Origin: an uncultured Mycobacterium sp.
GTDB taxonomy: Bacteria > Actinomycetota > Actinomycetes > Mycobacteriales > Mycobacteriaceae
Assembly: GCA_900078375.1 (NCBI GenBank)
Contig: FLQS01000053.1
Location: 1-39,370 of the forward strand
Length of the DNA stretch: 39,370 bases
Reading direction: 5' to 3'
Below the pieces are notes generated by a model. The model was given only the letters and a program-made list of their open reading frames with translations, was not told where the DNA came from and ran no database searches. Positions 16,323 through 23,888 of this stretch are shown piece by piece (position 1 is the first letter of the stretch; each line of letters begins with the position of its first letter). The position numbers were made by a program, and so were the translations under genes.

Positions 16323-17291
16323 ATGAAGCATGACTACGAGGAGATGAAGAGGGCGGCCGAGCCCTTCATCAAATTCGAGAAGGACGTCGCTAATCGGATC
16401 GCTTACATCACCTTCGATCGGCCCGACGAGCTGAACTCGACCACCATGGGAATGCGGCAGAACTTCGCCGACATGATTCACAAGTGCAATGTCGACGACG
16501 ACGTCAAGGTCGTGGTGATCCGCGGTGAAGGAAACGACTTCGGCAGCGGCGGTGACCTGCCCGAGCAGCGAGAGATGCTGGAGAACCCGGGAACGTCTCT
16601 GCTGCATGAACTTTCGATCAATGATGACAGCGTGAAGTACCCGCCCGGTGACTCCTACCGCTACCTTTACACTCTCACCGATCACTACGCCAAGGCCCGC
16701 GCCGGCAACCGCCCGCTCCAGGAGTGCAAGAAGGTCACCATCGTGGAGGCCAAGGGATATTGCTACGGCTGGCACTTCTACCAAGCCGGTGATGCGGACC
16801 TCGTGGTGTCCTCCGACGATGCATTGTTCGGTCACCCGGCCTTCCGGTACGTCGGCTGGGGCCCCCGACTGTGGTGGTGGGCAGAGACCATGGGTTTGCG
16901 CAAATTCTCCGAAATGCTCTTCACCGGAAGACCGTTCACCGCCAAGGAGATGTACGAGTGCGGGTTCATCAATAGCGTGGTCCCGCGGGAACAGCTAGAG
17001 GCCGAGACGCTCAAGTATGCGATGGCCTGCTCGAAGACCCGTCCCACCGACACCGTCGTGGTGCAGAAGACCTTCCTCGAGCTCTACAAGCAACACAAGG
17101 GTGAGTACTTCGGCAGCCTGCTGACCGGCGTGGTCGAGGGAATGCTGCCGATGATGACCAACGACCGCGACAACTACCCCGACCTGACTGAGGGCACCTT
17201 CGAGAAGGGTCTGAACAACGTCGTCAAGGACAACGACCTCAACTTCCCACCGGAATGGCGGCTGAGCCACTCCGGACGGAAGAAGCCCTGA
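16323..17291 (+). CDS. Crotonase-fold (enoyl-CoA hydratase/isomerase-like) protein, atypical
   Basis: This 322-residue protein is about 60 residues longer than a usual enoyl-CoA hydratase. The fold is clear: ITFDRPDELNS near residue 35, the first oxyanion-hole loop GSGGDL (74-79), and the second GYCYGWHF starting at 145. An insert of about 50 residues (EMLENPGTSLLHELSIN and following) separates these. The catalytic glutamate normally in the PE-x-x-x-G segment is Ala173 in GHPAFRYVG, so ordinary hydration is unlikely. It may catalyse another CoA-ester reaction. The ATG has GGGAG 10 nt upstream. It is controlled by an AT-rich palindrome shared with the convergent TetR gene, whose 3' end overlaps by 53 bp. 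Confidence 0.82.
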   Translation: MKHDYEEMKRAAEPFIKFEKDVANRIAYITFDRPDELNSTTMGMRQNFADMIHKCNVDDDVKVVVIRGEGNDFGSGGDLPEQREMLENPGTSLLHELSINDDSVKYPPGDSYRYLYTLTDHYAKARAGNRPLQECKKVTIVEAKGYCYGWHFYQAGDADLVVSSDDALFGHPAFRYVGWGPRLWWWAETMGLRKFSEMLFTGRPFTAKEMYECGFINSVVPREQLEAETLKYAMACSKTRPTDTVVVQKTFLELYKQHKGEYFGSLLTGVVEGMLPMMTNDRDNYPDLTEGTFEKGLNNVVKDNDLNFPPEWRLSHSGRKKP

Positions 17292-17964
17292 CCTGACCGT
17301 CACGGGCGGCGCCATCGAGGCGAGCTACCGGCGCCTCCCACAGCCCCACCAGGGCGGTGACCAGCTCCTCGGCGACCATCGACCAGCTCGAACTTGCCGA
17401 CGGTCGACTACGGTCGCGCTCGCCCTCGATCTCGGCGCAGGTGTGCATCAACAGATTCCGCGCCATCGTCCAGCGGCCGGCCCGAACGCGCTTCGGCTGA
17501 TCGGGCAGGGTTCGGTTGATTCCACGGACCGTTTTCAGCATGAGCTCGGACGTCATCGCGTCGGACCCCACCAGATCCCGACAGGCGGGGTCGGCCATCA
17601 CCTGGGCCGCGAAACGTGCGTAAGACGTGGTCGTTCCGAGTGCCTCGAGATGCTCGGTCAACGGATAGACCAGTACGCCGATCCAATCGCGCAACTGGGG
17701 GGTCGACGGAAGGCTGTCCAGCTTGCGCTGCCTGATCTCATCAATGGCCGCCCGGTGCCTTGCCTCGATCGCGCGCAGCAGATCTGCCCGTGACCCGAAG
17801 TGGTAGCAGGCGGCTGCATTGTTGCCCTGCCCGGCCGCCTCGCTGATCTGCCGATTCGACACCCCATGCATGCCTTGCTCGGCGAAGAGCCGCTCAGCCG
17901 CCACCAGTAGTGCGTCCCGTGTGACTGCCGACCGATCAGTTCGCTGGTCTCTGGCTGCGCTCAC
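17239..17964 (-). CDS. TetR family transcriptional regulator
   Basis: A 241-residue regulator. The DNA-binding domain reads LLVAAERLFAEQGMHGVSNRQISEAAG, then ACYHFGSRADLLRAI. The rest is a helical ligand domain. It starts with GTG. The C-terminal 17 codons overlap the end of the convergent crotonase gene. An AT-rich palindrome 27 bp upstream (17991-18010) repeats the one at the crotonase promoter. The simplest reading is a repressor that controls itself and the crotonase, probably released by an acyl-CoA or related ligand. Confidence 0.9.
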   Translation of the reverse strand: MSAARDQRTDRSAVTRDALLVAAERLFAEQGMHGVSNRQISEAAGQGNNAAACYHFGSRADLLRAIEARHRAAIDEIRQRKLDSLPSTPQLRDWIGVLVYPLTEHLEALGTTTSYARFAAQVMADPACRDLVGSDAMTSELMLKTVRGINRTLPDQPKRVRAGRWTMARNLLMHTCAEIEGERDRSRPSASSSWSMVAEELVTALVGLWEAPVARLDGAARDGQVRASSVRSGSAAIPVGS

Positions 17965-17990
17965 CGTTCATAGTGGACACCACACACCGA

Positions 17991-18010
17991 AGTAAATCAA
18001 GAAATTTATT
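17991..18010. promoter_or_regulatory. AT-rich palindromic operator, copy 2 (TetR promoter)
   Basis: The site runs AGTAAATCAA then GAAATTTATT and matches the inverted copy at 16236-16255 in 17 of 20 bases. It lies 26 bp before the TetR GTG, in the expected place for autorepression. Confidence 0.75.
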
Positions 18011-18021
18011 CGTACCCGAAT

Positions 18022-18087
18022 TGCGTTGAGATAGCACTGAGAGCGAAGATCCCGCCCGAATCTCGCTCTCACTACTATCTCAACGCA
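18022..18087. terminator. Long inverted repeat (25-bp arms, 16-nt loop) after the P450 operon
   Basis: The arms 18022-18046 and 18063-18087 pair in 23 of 25 positions: a 13-bp perfect outer stem, a short mismatch, then a 9-bp inner stem. It starts 7 nt beyond the P450 stop on the minus strand and lies just before the TetR promoter region. It lacks a T-tract. It probably ends the P450 operon, but its length and moderate GC content make a small mobile or REP-like element an alternative. Confidence 0.65.
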
Positions 18088-18094
18088 CAGCCGC

Positions 18095-19318
18095 TCACAC
18101 CTGGACCGGGATGTTGTTCCAGCCCCACTGGAAACTGGACGGCGGCCGGTGGGCCTGCTCGCCGAGGATGCGATAGTCAGGAACGCGGCGCAGCCATTCC
18201 TGCAACATCACCGCGATCTCGAGGCGTGCCATGTGATATCCCAGGCAGAAATGCTGACCGCGACCGAAGGCCAGTGATCGTTGGATCGGCCGGTTCCAGA
18301 TGAACGTCTCCGGATCGGGAAACTCCCGTTCGTCGCGGTTGGCCGAAGCCAGCAGCGTGATGATCCGCTGACCCGGCTGGATAGTCGTGTCGTGAATGGT
18401 GAAGGGCCGCCGGACCGTTCGGGCAAACCACTGCGCCGGCGCGCAGTAGCGGATGATCTCCTCGCGGGCTACCGGCACGTTGGTCTCGGGATCGGTCCGC
18501 ACCGCCGCCAGCTGTTCTGGGTTGCGGCGCAGCTCCCACAACCCGTGCGCGACGATCTTCGGCACCGTCTCGGTGCCGCCGATGAACACCCCCAGCATCT
18601 GGACGGCCACTTCGCTGTCGGTCAGCGCCGAGCCGTCGGGCAGCCGGTAGGCCAGCAGGTTCTCCACGATCGGGAGCGGACCGCCGAAGCTGCCCGCCCT
18701 GACCTGCTGCACGATCGGGATCAGGTACTCCAGGTAGCCCGGCCTGGCGTTGGCGACTTCGACCCCGCTGCCCGGTTGCGCCAAGCTGCCTGCGTTGACG
18801 GTGGCCAGCACGTCGGCAGCCAAATCGGTTGGCAGACCGACCAGTTCGCACACCACCGAAGCGGCGACGATACCGCCGTAATCCTGGGTGAGGTCGAACG
18901 TGCCGCGCGGCAGGAGCTCGTCAAGACGCTGGTTGGCCAGTTCCCGAATCCGGTCCTGCCACCCCGCGACGGACTTCGGCCGGAACTGGCCGGCCGTACA
19001 GCGGCGGACGTCATCGTAGAGCGGGGCATCGAAGTTCGCATGAAACGGCAAGGGGTGCAACGGTGGATCGGCAACCGGCCCGTCGTTGCGGTCGGCCAGC
19101 ACCGCGGCGGCGGGCAGTGTTCCCTCCGACGCGACGAAGGTGCCGTCGTTGATCGCGAGCACCTCCCACACATCGTTGAACCGCGACAACGCGAAGGTGT
19201 CGAGCTCGTCGACGTAGTACACCGGGTGGTGGTCGCGCAGCGTCCGGTAGAAGGGGCGCGGATCGGCCATCACCGCTGCATCGAACGGGCTGTACGAGAA
19301 GTCCTGCACCACAGCCAT
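18095..19318 (-). CDS. Cytochrome P450
   Basis: This 407-residue soluble bacterial P450 is complete. The I-helix reads FIGGTETVPK, with Glu in place of the more common Asp. The K-helix ExxR is in EEIIRY, and the heme loop is FGRGQHFCLG with the cysteine ligand. It belongs to a different family from the P450 at 20235. The ATG at 19318 shares one base with the stop of the NIPSNAP-like gene (TAATG), which fixes the start; the frame is open further up but that part is not P450-like. It is last in the operon P450-ferredoxin-NIPSNAP-P450, so the ferredoxin could serve both P450s. It hydroxylates an unknown lipophilic substrate. Confidence 0.93.
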   Translation of the reverse strand: MAVVQDFSYSPFDAAVMADPRPFYRTLRDHHPVYYVDELDTFALSRFNDVWEVLAINDGTFVASEGTLPAAAVLADRNDGPVADPPLHPLPFHANFDAPLYDDVRRCTAGQFRPKSVAGWQDRIRELANQRLDELLPRGTFDLTQDYGGIVAASVVCELVGLPTDLAADVLATVNAGSLAQPGSGVEVANARPGYLEYLIPIVQQVRAGSFGGPLPIVENLLAYRLPDGSALTDSEVAVQMLGVFIGGTETVPKIVAHGLWELRRNPEQLAAVRTDPETNVPVAREEIIRYCAPAQWFARTVRRPFTIHDTTIQPGQRIITLLASANRDEREFPDPETFIWNRPIQRSLAFGRGQHFCLGYHMARLEIAVMLQEWLRRVPDYRILGEQAHRPPSSFQWGWNNIPVQV

Positions 19319-20022
19319 TATCGGAGCGGAGATGGCGGTAGAGCCTGCAAGATGGAGTCCTCCCAGCCGTCCCGGAGGGCGGGCGCGACGCTCATCCACG
19401 TCACGATCTCGGCGGGCGGGCTGTCCTTCCAGGACGGGTAGTGGTTCTCGAAACAGTCCCAGTCACCGTCAAGTGCCCAGTAGTGGATCACCTCGTTGAA
19501 GCGGAACGTGGTGATGAACGACCCGAGCCAGCGTTTACCGGTTCGCTCCGACCACGGGACGTACAAGCGCTCGAGCTCGCGGATGTAGTCGTCCTGCCGC
19601 CCGGGTTTGGTCTGCATGATCTCCTGGATCACCAGTCCGGCACCGAATTTCGCGCCCTGCAGCTCGGCCAGTGTGCGGTTGCTGCGACCGGCATACATGA
19701 TCCGGCCCTCCCCCGACGCGCCGACACTGGCGAGGTAATCCGACCATGCTGCCGCCGCTTCGCGCTGACTGCCACCCGGGGCCTGCTCCCGGCCGATACG
19801 GGCGTAATCGGCGAACGCGTCGATCTCCCAGATGATCGTCACCTGCGGCCAGTGGCCGTTGTAGGGCGTGCTCTCCCAGATCGAGAACAGCCGCGCCCCA
19901 AGCTGTTCCATCATCGGCTGGCAGATGCTCGTGAACTGCTCGGTGAAGCGATCGCTGCGCTCGGAACCGAGCGCGATCGTCTCGTGCAGATACATCAGGG
20001 TGTGGCTGAAGAACTTCTTCAC
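19318..20022 (-). CDS. NIPSNAP-like dimeric alpha/beta-barrel protein
   Basis: The protein has 234 residues and no membrane segment. It seems to hold two ferredoxin-like alpha/beta-barrel repeats: FFSHTLMYLHETIALGSERSD with ARLFSIWE in the first half, and LVIQEIMQTKPGRQDDYIREL with FITTFRFNEVIHYWALD in the second. This resembles NIPSNAP and related dimeric alpha/beta-barrel proteins, though the match is by eye. The start is GTG, 3 nt after the ferredoxin stop, and the stop overlaps the following P450 start. The tight placement between redox genes suggests a non-heme accessory role such as binding or isomerising a P450 product. Confidence 0.65.
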   Translation of the reverse strand: MKKFFSHTLMYLHETIALGSERSDRFTEQFTSICQPMMEQLGARLFSIWESTPYNGHWPQVTIIWEIDAFADYARIGREQAPGGSQREAAAAWSDYLASVGASGEGRIMYAGRSNRTLAELQGAKFGAGLVIQEIMQTKPGRQDDYIRELERLYVPWSERTGKRWLGSFITTFRFNEVIHYWALDGDWDCFENHYPSWKDSPPAEIVTWMSVAPALRDGWEDSILQALPPSPLR

Positions 20023-20025
20023 CGA

Positions 20026-20220
20026 TCAGTCCTCGACCAGGCTCAGCGCCGCGGCGGGGCATTGGGTGACTGCCTGCTGCATACGCTCCCGGTCCGATTC
20101 CGGACGGTGATCACCGTGGATACGAACGCTTCCGTCGTCGTCGACCTCGAACACGTCCTCGGCGATCGTCTCGCAGATGCCGTGTCCGGTGCACCTTCCG
20201 AGATCCACTTCAATACGCAT
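20026..20220 (-). CDS. [3Fe-4S]-type ferredoxin, histidine variant, P450 partner
   Basis: A 64-residue ferredoxin with ligand pattern Cys10-x2-His13-x2-Cys16 and a later Cys54-Pro. The residue normally the second cysteine of a [4Fe-4S] motif is histidine, a known variant among mycobacterial ferredoxins that serve P450s. It should pass single electrons from a reductase to the neighbouring P450s. I prefer ATG at 20220 because GGGGCAGG lies just upstream. A GTG at 20238 overlapping the P450 stop by 4 bases would add six residues. It sits directly behind one P450 and upstream of the NIPSNAP-like gene and the second P450. No ferredoxin reductase is in the window. Confidence 0.92.
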   Translation of the reverse strand: MRIEVDLGRCTGHGICETIAEDVFEVDDDGSVRIHGDHRPESDRERMQQAVTQCPAAALSLVED

Positions 20221-20234
20221 GACCTGCCCCACAC

Positions 20235-21476
20235 TCACCGGACGAACGCTGGAAGGTGCTTGACCCCGTGTACGAAACTGCTCATCAGATAGTCGGGTTC
20301 ACCCAGCTCGACGTCGACCCGGAACAGCAACTCCCGGAACAGATTCCGCAGTTCGGTCCGCGCGAGCTGATTGCCGAGGCAGAAGTGCGGACCGCCGCCG
20401 CCGAAGCCCAGGTGTGGGTTCGGCGAGCGCTGCAGGTTGAACACCTCCGGGTGGTCGAAGGCTGACTCGTCCCGGTTCGCCGAGCAGTAGAACAAGCCGA
20501 CCTTGTCCCCGGCCGCCAGGTGCTGGCCGGCCAGTTCGGTGTCCTCGGTGACGACCCGGGCGAACTGCAACACCGGTGTGGCCCATCGGATGAACTCCTC
20601 GACCGCCGGACCGATCCTGGCGTCGAAATCCGCCATCAGCCAGGCCCGCTGGTCCGGGTTGGCCGCCAGCGCCAGCATGGCGTGCGATGTCGTCTGCTTG
20701 GTGGTGTCGTTGCCTGCCGACGCGAGCAGGATCAGGAAGGCGCCGATCTCCTCGTCAGTGAGCCGGTGCCCGTCGATCTCGGCGTTGACGATGCTGGTCA
20801 TCAGGTCGTCGCCGGGGTGGCGGCGGCGGAACTTCGCGAGTTCGATCCCGGTGCCCGCCAGCAGGAACATCTCGTTGACGGTCGCCTCGGCCCGCTCTTC
20901 GATGGTGGCGTACTCGTCGTCGCTCATGCTGAACAGCTTCTCGGCGGCCTTGGCCACCGCCTCCCGCTCGGAGTTCGGCACGCCCAGCATCTCGGAGATC
21001 GTCATCATCGGCAGCCGCGCCGAGCAGGCGGCGACGAAGTCCACCTCTCCGGCGCCGACCAGCTCGTCGACCACGGTGGCGGCGTTCTTGCGGACCTGCT
21101 CGTCTATCTGGGCGACGTTGCGCGGGGTGAACGCCGAGCTGATCAACCGGCGGTATGTCGTGTGCTGCGGCGGATCCATCATCAGGAAGAACGTCGCGAT
21201 TCGCTGGATGTCAGCCGGCATCGGGTCCAGCGCGATGCCCTGCGCGGAGCTGAACAGCTCCGGGTGAAGGCTGGCGTGGACGATGTCGGCCCGGCGGGTC
21301 AGCGCCCAGTAACCCGGCTCCTCCATCGGAAACATCGACGGAAACGGCTCGTGCCAGGTGAGGCCGTCGGTTGCCCGCAGGGCGGCAAAGGTCTGCTCGC
21401 GGACGTCGAAGGGCTGGCCCCAGAATCGCCGCGACGTGATGTCGTGATGGCTGTACTCACGTTGGTCCCCAGACAC
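20235..21476 (-). CDS. Cytochrome P450 (CYP124/125/142-like clade)
   Basis: A P450 of about 413 residues. It has the I-helix ASAGNDTTKQTT, the ExxR in EEFIRW, and the heme loop FGGGGPHFCLG. The sequence ALDPMPADIQRIATFFLMMDPPQHTTYRRLISSAF is typical of the mycobacterial clade that includes steroid and branched-lipid hydroxylases CYP124, 125 and 142. I chose GTG at 21476. The frame is open to 21554, but the extra 26 residues are basic, lack P450 similarity and would run into the operator region. It is first in the leftward operon with ferredoxin, NIPSNAP-like protein and a second P450, divergent from a TetR gene. Confidence 0.92.
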   Translation of the reverse strand: MSGDQREYSHHDITSRRFWGQPFDVREQTFAALRATDGLTWHEPFPSMFPMEEPGYWALTRRADIVHASLHPELFSSAQGIALDPMPADIQRIATFFLMMDPPQHTTYRRLISSAFTPRNVAQIDEQVRKNAATVVDELVGAGEVDFVAACSARLPMMTISEMLGVPNSEREAVAKAAEKLFSMSDDEYATIEERAEATVNEMFLLAGTGIELAKFRRRHPGDDLMTSIVNAEIDGHRLTDEEIGAFLILLASAGNDTTKQTTSHAMLALAANPDQRAWLMADFDARIGPAVEEFIRWATPVLQFARVVTEDTELAGQHLAAGDKVGLFYCSANRDESAFDHPEVFNLQRSPNPHLGFGGGGPHFCLGNQLARTELRNLFRELLFRVDVELGEPDYLMSSFVHGVKHLPAFVR

Positions 21477-21506
21477 GTGCCCAGCGTGACACTTTGCCCA
21501 GTATTT

Positions 21507-21523
21507 GTAAAGACGGTGTTTTC
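21507..21523. promoter_or_regulatory. Candidate TetR operator in the P450/TetR divergent promoter
   Basis: A 17-bp interrupted palindrome of the form GnAAAnACnGTnTTTnC sits midway between the P450 start (21476) and the TetR start (21581). No second copy was noticed in the window, so support is the symmetry and placement only. Direct copies of CGTGACAC flank it at about 21485 and 21545. Confidence 0.55.
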
Positions 21524-21565
21524 GGTCTCGGATGTGCCAACGGGCGTGACACATAGGCCTCGACC

Positions 21566-21573
21566 TGTAATCC
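21566..21573 (+). promoter_or_regulatory. Candidate -10 for the TetR-LLM operon
   Basis: TGTAAT/TAATCC lies 7-9 nt before the GTG at 21581. There is no ribosome site, so a leaderless start is likely, but the box is not perfect TANNNT. Confidence 0.4.
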
Positions 21574-21580
21574 TGTACAC

Positions 21581-22129
21581 GTGACCCAGGCGCCGGCAGG
21601 AAGCACCGCGATACCCGACGAGGACGAGTCCTCCTCGCGGCGCCGCATCCTCAACGCCACCGCCGAGGTGCTCGCCCGCAGCGGTCAGACCAAGCTCAGC
21701 TTGTCCGAGGTCGCCCTGCAGGCCGGTGTGTCCCGGCCCACGCTGTACCGGTGGTTCGCCTCCAAAACCGAGTTGCTCGACGCGTTCGGCGTCTACGAGC
21801 GGGAGATGTTCGACACCGGCATCAGCCGTGCCACCGCCGGGCTGCGCGGGACCGACAAGCTGGACGCGGCGCTACAGTTCATCGTCGCCTACCAGCAGAC
21901 GTACTCCGGGGTGCGGCTCATCGACGTCGAACCCGAGGTGGTGGTCGCCCAGCTGGCGCGGATCCTGCCGGTCATGCGGGCACGGCTGCAGCGGCTGCTG
22001 AGCGGGCCGAACGCAGGGCTGAAGGCGGCCACCGCAATTCGCATCGCGGTGTCGCACTACGTGGTCCGCAGTGACGACGCCGACCAATTCCTGGCCCAGC
22101 TGCGCCACGCCGTCGGCATCAAGCAGTGA
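21581..22129 (+). CDS. TetR family transcriptional regulator
   Basis: A 182-residue regulator with a clear helix-turn-helix: RRRILNATAEVLARSGQ, then LSLSEVALQAGVSRPTLYRWFASKTELLDAF. The C-terminal domain is short. The start is GTG, with a probable leaderless -10. Its stop overlaps the GTG of the LLM oxidoreductase by four bases, so the two are coupled. It is divergent from the P450 operon across 104 bp containing a palindrome, and it probably controls both directions. Confidence 0.9.
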   Translation: MTQAPAGSTAIPDEDESSSRRRILNATAEVLARSGQTKLSLSEVALQAGVSRPTLYRWFASKTELLDAFGVYEREMFDTGISRATAGLRGTDKLDAALQFIVAYQQTYSGVRLIDVEPEVVVAQLARILPVMRARLQRLLSGPNAGLKAATAIRIAVSHYVVRSDDADQFLAQLRHAVGIKQ

Positions 22130-23061
22130 CCGCTCCGCTCGACATCGGGATCTACGTCCCGCAGATGGGCTTCAGCTTCGCCGAGGTACTGCACCGCGCG
22201 CACCGCTGCGAGGAACTCGGCATCGGATCGCTGTGGCTCTACGACCACATGTACGGCCCGGGTGTTCCCGGTATCGACTCGCTGGAGGCGTGGACCCTGG
22301 CCACCGCGCTGCTGAGCCGAACCGAGCGGCTGCGCGTCGGACACATGGTGCTGTGCAACCAATTTCGTCACCCGGCCGTGCTGGCCAAGATGGCCACCAC
22401 CCTGGATCAGATTTCCGGCGGCCGGCTGGAGCTGGGCATCGGCAGTGGCTCCATCGAAGACGAGCACCACCGGCTCGGCCTGGACTGGGGTTCGTTCGCG
22501 GAGCGATCCGAGCGTCTGCGGGAAACACTGGAGATCCTCACCCAGGCGTTCGCCGAGCAGCGGATCGATTTCACCGGAACGCATTACACGGTTCGCGACA
22601 TGCCGATCAAACCGGGACCGGTCCAGGCGCCCCGCCCGCCCATCGTGGTCGGCGGCTCCGGAGAGAAGTACACCCTGCCGTTGGTGGCCCGCTACGCCGA
22701 CGTCTGGAATGTGCCCACCTACGCATTGGGCGAGATGGAACACAAGCTGGCCGTGCTGCGCGCGCTGTGCGAGGACATCGGGCGGGATCCGGCGACCATC
22801 GTGATGTCGGTGGAGGCCGTGCTGGCGATCGCCCCCGACGACACGGCACTGGTCGATGTCAAGCGGATCGCCGAGAAGCGGTTCGGTGGAACGGGATTCG
22901 GTCTGCACGACGGCGGGCTCATCGGTACACCACCGGCGATCGTCGACCGCCTGAGTCAGCTGCGCGAGATGGGCTTCGGCCAGGTGGTGTTGTTCACGCA
23001 CGACCGGGCATCGGATGCGACGCTCGAGCTGGTCGCCGACGAGGTGCTCCCCCAGCTCTGA
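22126..23061 (+). CDS. LLM-class F420-dependent oxidoreductase
   Basis: The protein has 311 residues with the full TIM-barrel pattern. It opens with LDIGIYVPQMGFSF, followed by GIGSLWLYDHMYGPG, the RVGHMVLCNQFRHPAVLAK segment, GGRLELGIGSGS and RPPIVVGGSGEK. This is the F420-dependent LLM type. The GTG overlaps the TetR stop (GTGA), so synthesis is tied to the regulator. With the divergent P450 operon and the following SDR it probably forms one pathway of oxidative attack on a hydrophobic substrate; the specific hydride-transfer step is unknown. Confidence 0.9.
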   Translation: MTAPLDIGIYVPQMGFSFAEVLHRAHRCEELGIGSLWLYDHMYGPGVPGIDSLEAWTLATALLSRTERLRVGHMVLCNQFRHPAVLAKMATTLDQISGGRLELGIGSGSIEDEHHRLGLDWGSFAERSERLRETLEILTQAFAEQRIDFTGTHYTVRDMPIKPGPVQAPRPPIVVGGSGEKYTLPLVARYADVWNVPTYALGEMEHKLAVLRALCEDIGRDPATIVMSVEAVLAIAPDDTALVDVKRIAEKRFGGTGFGLHDGGLIGTPPAIVDRLSQLREMGFGQVVLFTHDRASDATLELVADEVLPQL

Positions 23062-23099
23062 GCCTGGCTCGCGCACAATGCTTTTCGAATATTCGACGG

Positions 23100-23128
23100 T
23101 TGACACCACAGGTGGCGCGCCCTAGCGT
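23100..23128 (+). promoter_or_regulatory. Leaderless promoter of the SDR gene (-35 TTGACA, -10 TAGCGT)
   Basis: A perfect -35 (23100-23105), 17-bp spacer and TANNNT -10 (23123-23128) end 7 nt before the ATG at 23136. This is the clearest promoter in the window. A perfect 12-bp palindrome TCGAATATTCGA (23085-23096) lies immediately upstream, and CCAC-N2-GTGG (23106-23115) lies in the spacer; both are possible operators. Confidence 0.78.
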
Positions 23129-23135
23129 GACCGTC

Positions 23136-23888
23136 ATGACCCAGCCCCTGCAAGGACGCCGCGTGGTGGTCACCGGTGCGGCAAGCGGTCTCGGCGCCGC
23201 GGCGGTTCGTGCACTGTCCGCCGCAGGCGCAACCGTCGTGGCCACCTACCACCAAACCGAGCCGACCGACGACTCGCAGGCGACCTGGCTGCAGTGCGAT
23301 GCCAGGGACGTCGCTTCGGTCGACGCGATGATCGACGCCGCGGTGGCAACGATGGGTGGGCTGGACGTGCTGGTCAACGCGGCCGGGCTCTGGCAGCAGG
23401 GCGTCCCGGGCAGCATCAGCGCCGACGATATCGACTTCCTGCTCGCCACCAACATCAAGGCGACGATCCTGACCAACCAGGCCGCGTACGCGGTGATGCG
23501 TCAGTCCGGTGGCCGCATCATCAACTTCGGGTCGGCCGAGGCGGTGATGGGCAGCCCGATCTCCGCGGTGTACGCCGCGACCAAGGGAGCGGTCCAGGCC
23601 TGGACCCGCTCGGCGGCCAAAGCCTGGGCGTCCGACAACGTGACGGTCAATGCGCTGGCGCCGGCGATGCAGACCCGCGGAGCGGACCGGTTGCGCGAAT
23701 TCCTCGGTCCCGAGGCGGCGCCCTTCATCGATCAGCAGATCAAGGCCACCATCCCGCTGGGCGGGGCGCTCGGCGATCCTGACCGCGACCTCGGCCCGGT
23801 GCTGGTCTTCCTGGCCAGTGAGGGTTCGCACTTCATTACCGGCCAGCTGCTCGCCGTCGACGGCGGGCTGATCATGCTCGGCGGCTAA
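23136..23888 (+). CDS. SDR family oxidoreductase
   Basis: A 250-residue short-chain dehydrogenase with cofactor motif TGAASGLGAAA, the NAAG variant (LVNAAGLW), catalytic serine in NFGSAEA, and YAATK. The C-terminus ends in VDGGLIMLGG. It should interconvert an alcohol and a ketone. The ATG at 23136 is set by the leaderless promoter; an open frame reaching back across the preceding gene is a shadow. It follows the LLM gene by 74 nt and has its own promoter with adjacent palindromes. Its stop overlaps the convergent phosphotransferase stop by four bases. Confidence 0.92.
   Translation: MTQPLQGRRVVVTGAASGLGAAAVRALSAAGATVVATYHQTEPTDDSQATWLQCDARDVASVDAMIDAAVATMGGLDVLVNAAGLWQQGVPGSISADDIDFLLATNIKATILTNQAAYAVMRQSGGRIINFGSAEAVMGSPISAVYAATKGAVQAWTRSAAKAWASDNVTVNALAPAMQTRGADRLREFLGPEAAPFIDQQIKATIPLGGALGDPDRDLGPVLVFLASEGSHFITGQLLAVDGGLIMLGG

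Noticed and set aside
22071..23135. Upstream extension of the SDR frame across the LLM oxidoreductase
   Set aside because: Out-of-frame shadow of the LLM gene; the SDR fold begins at 23136.
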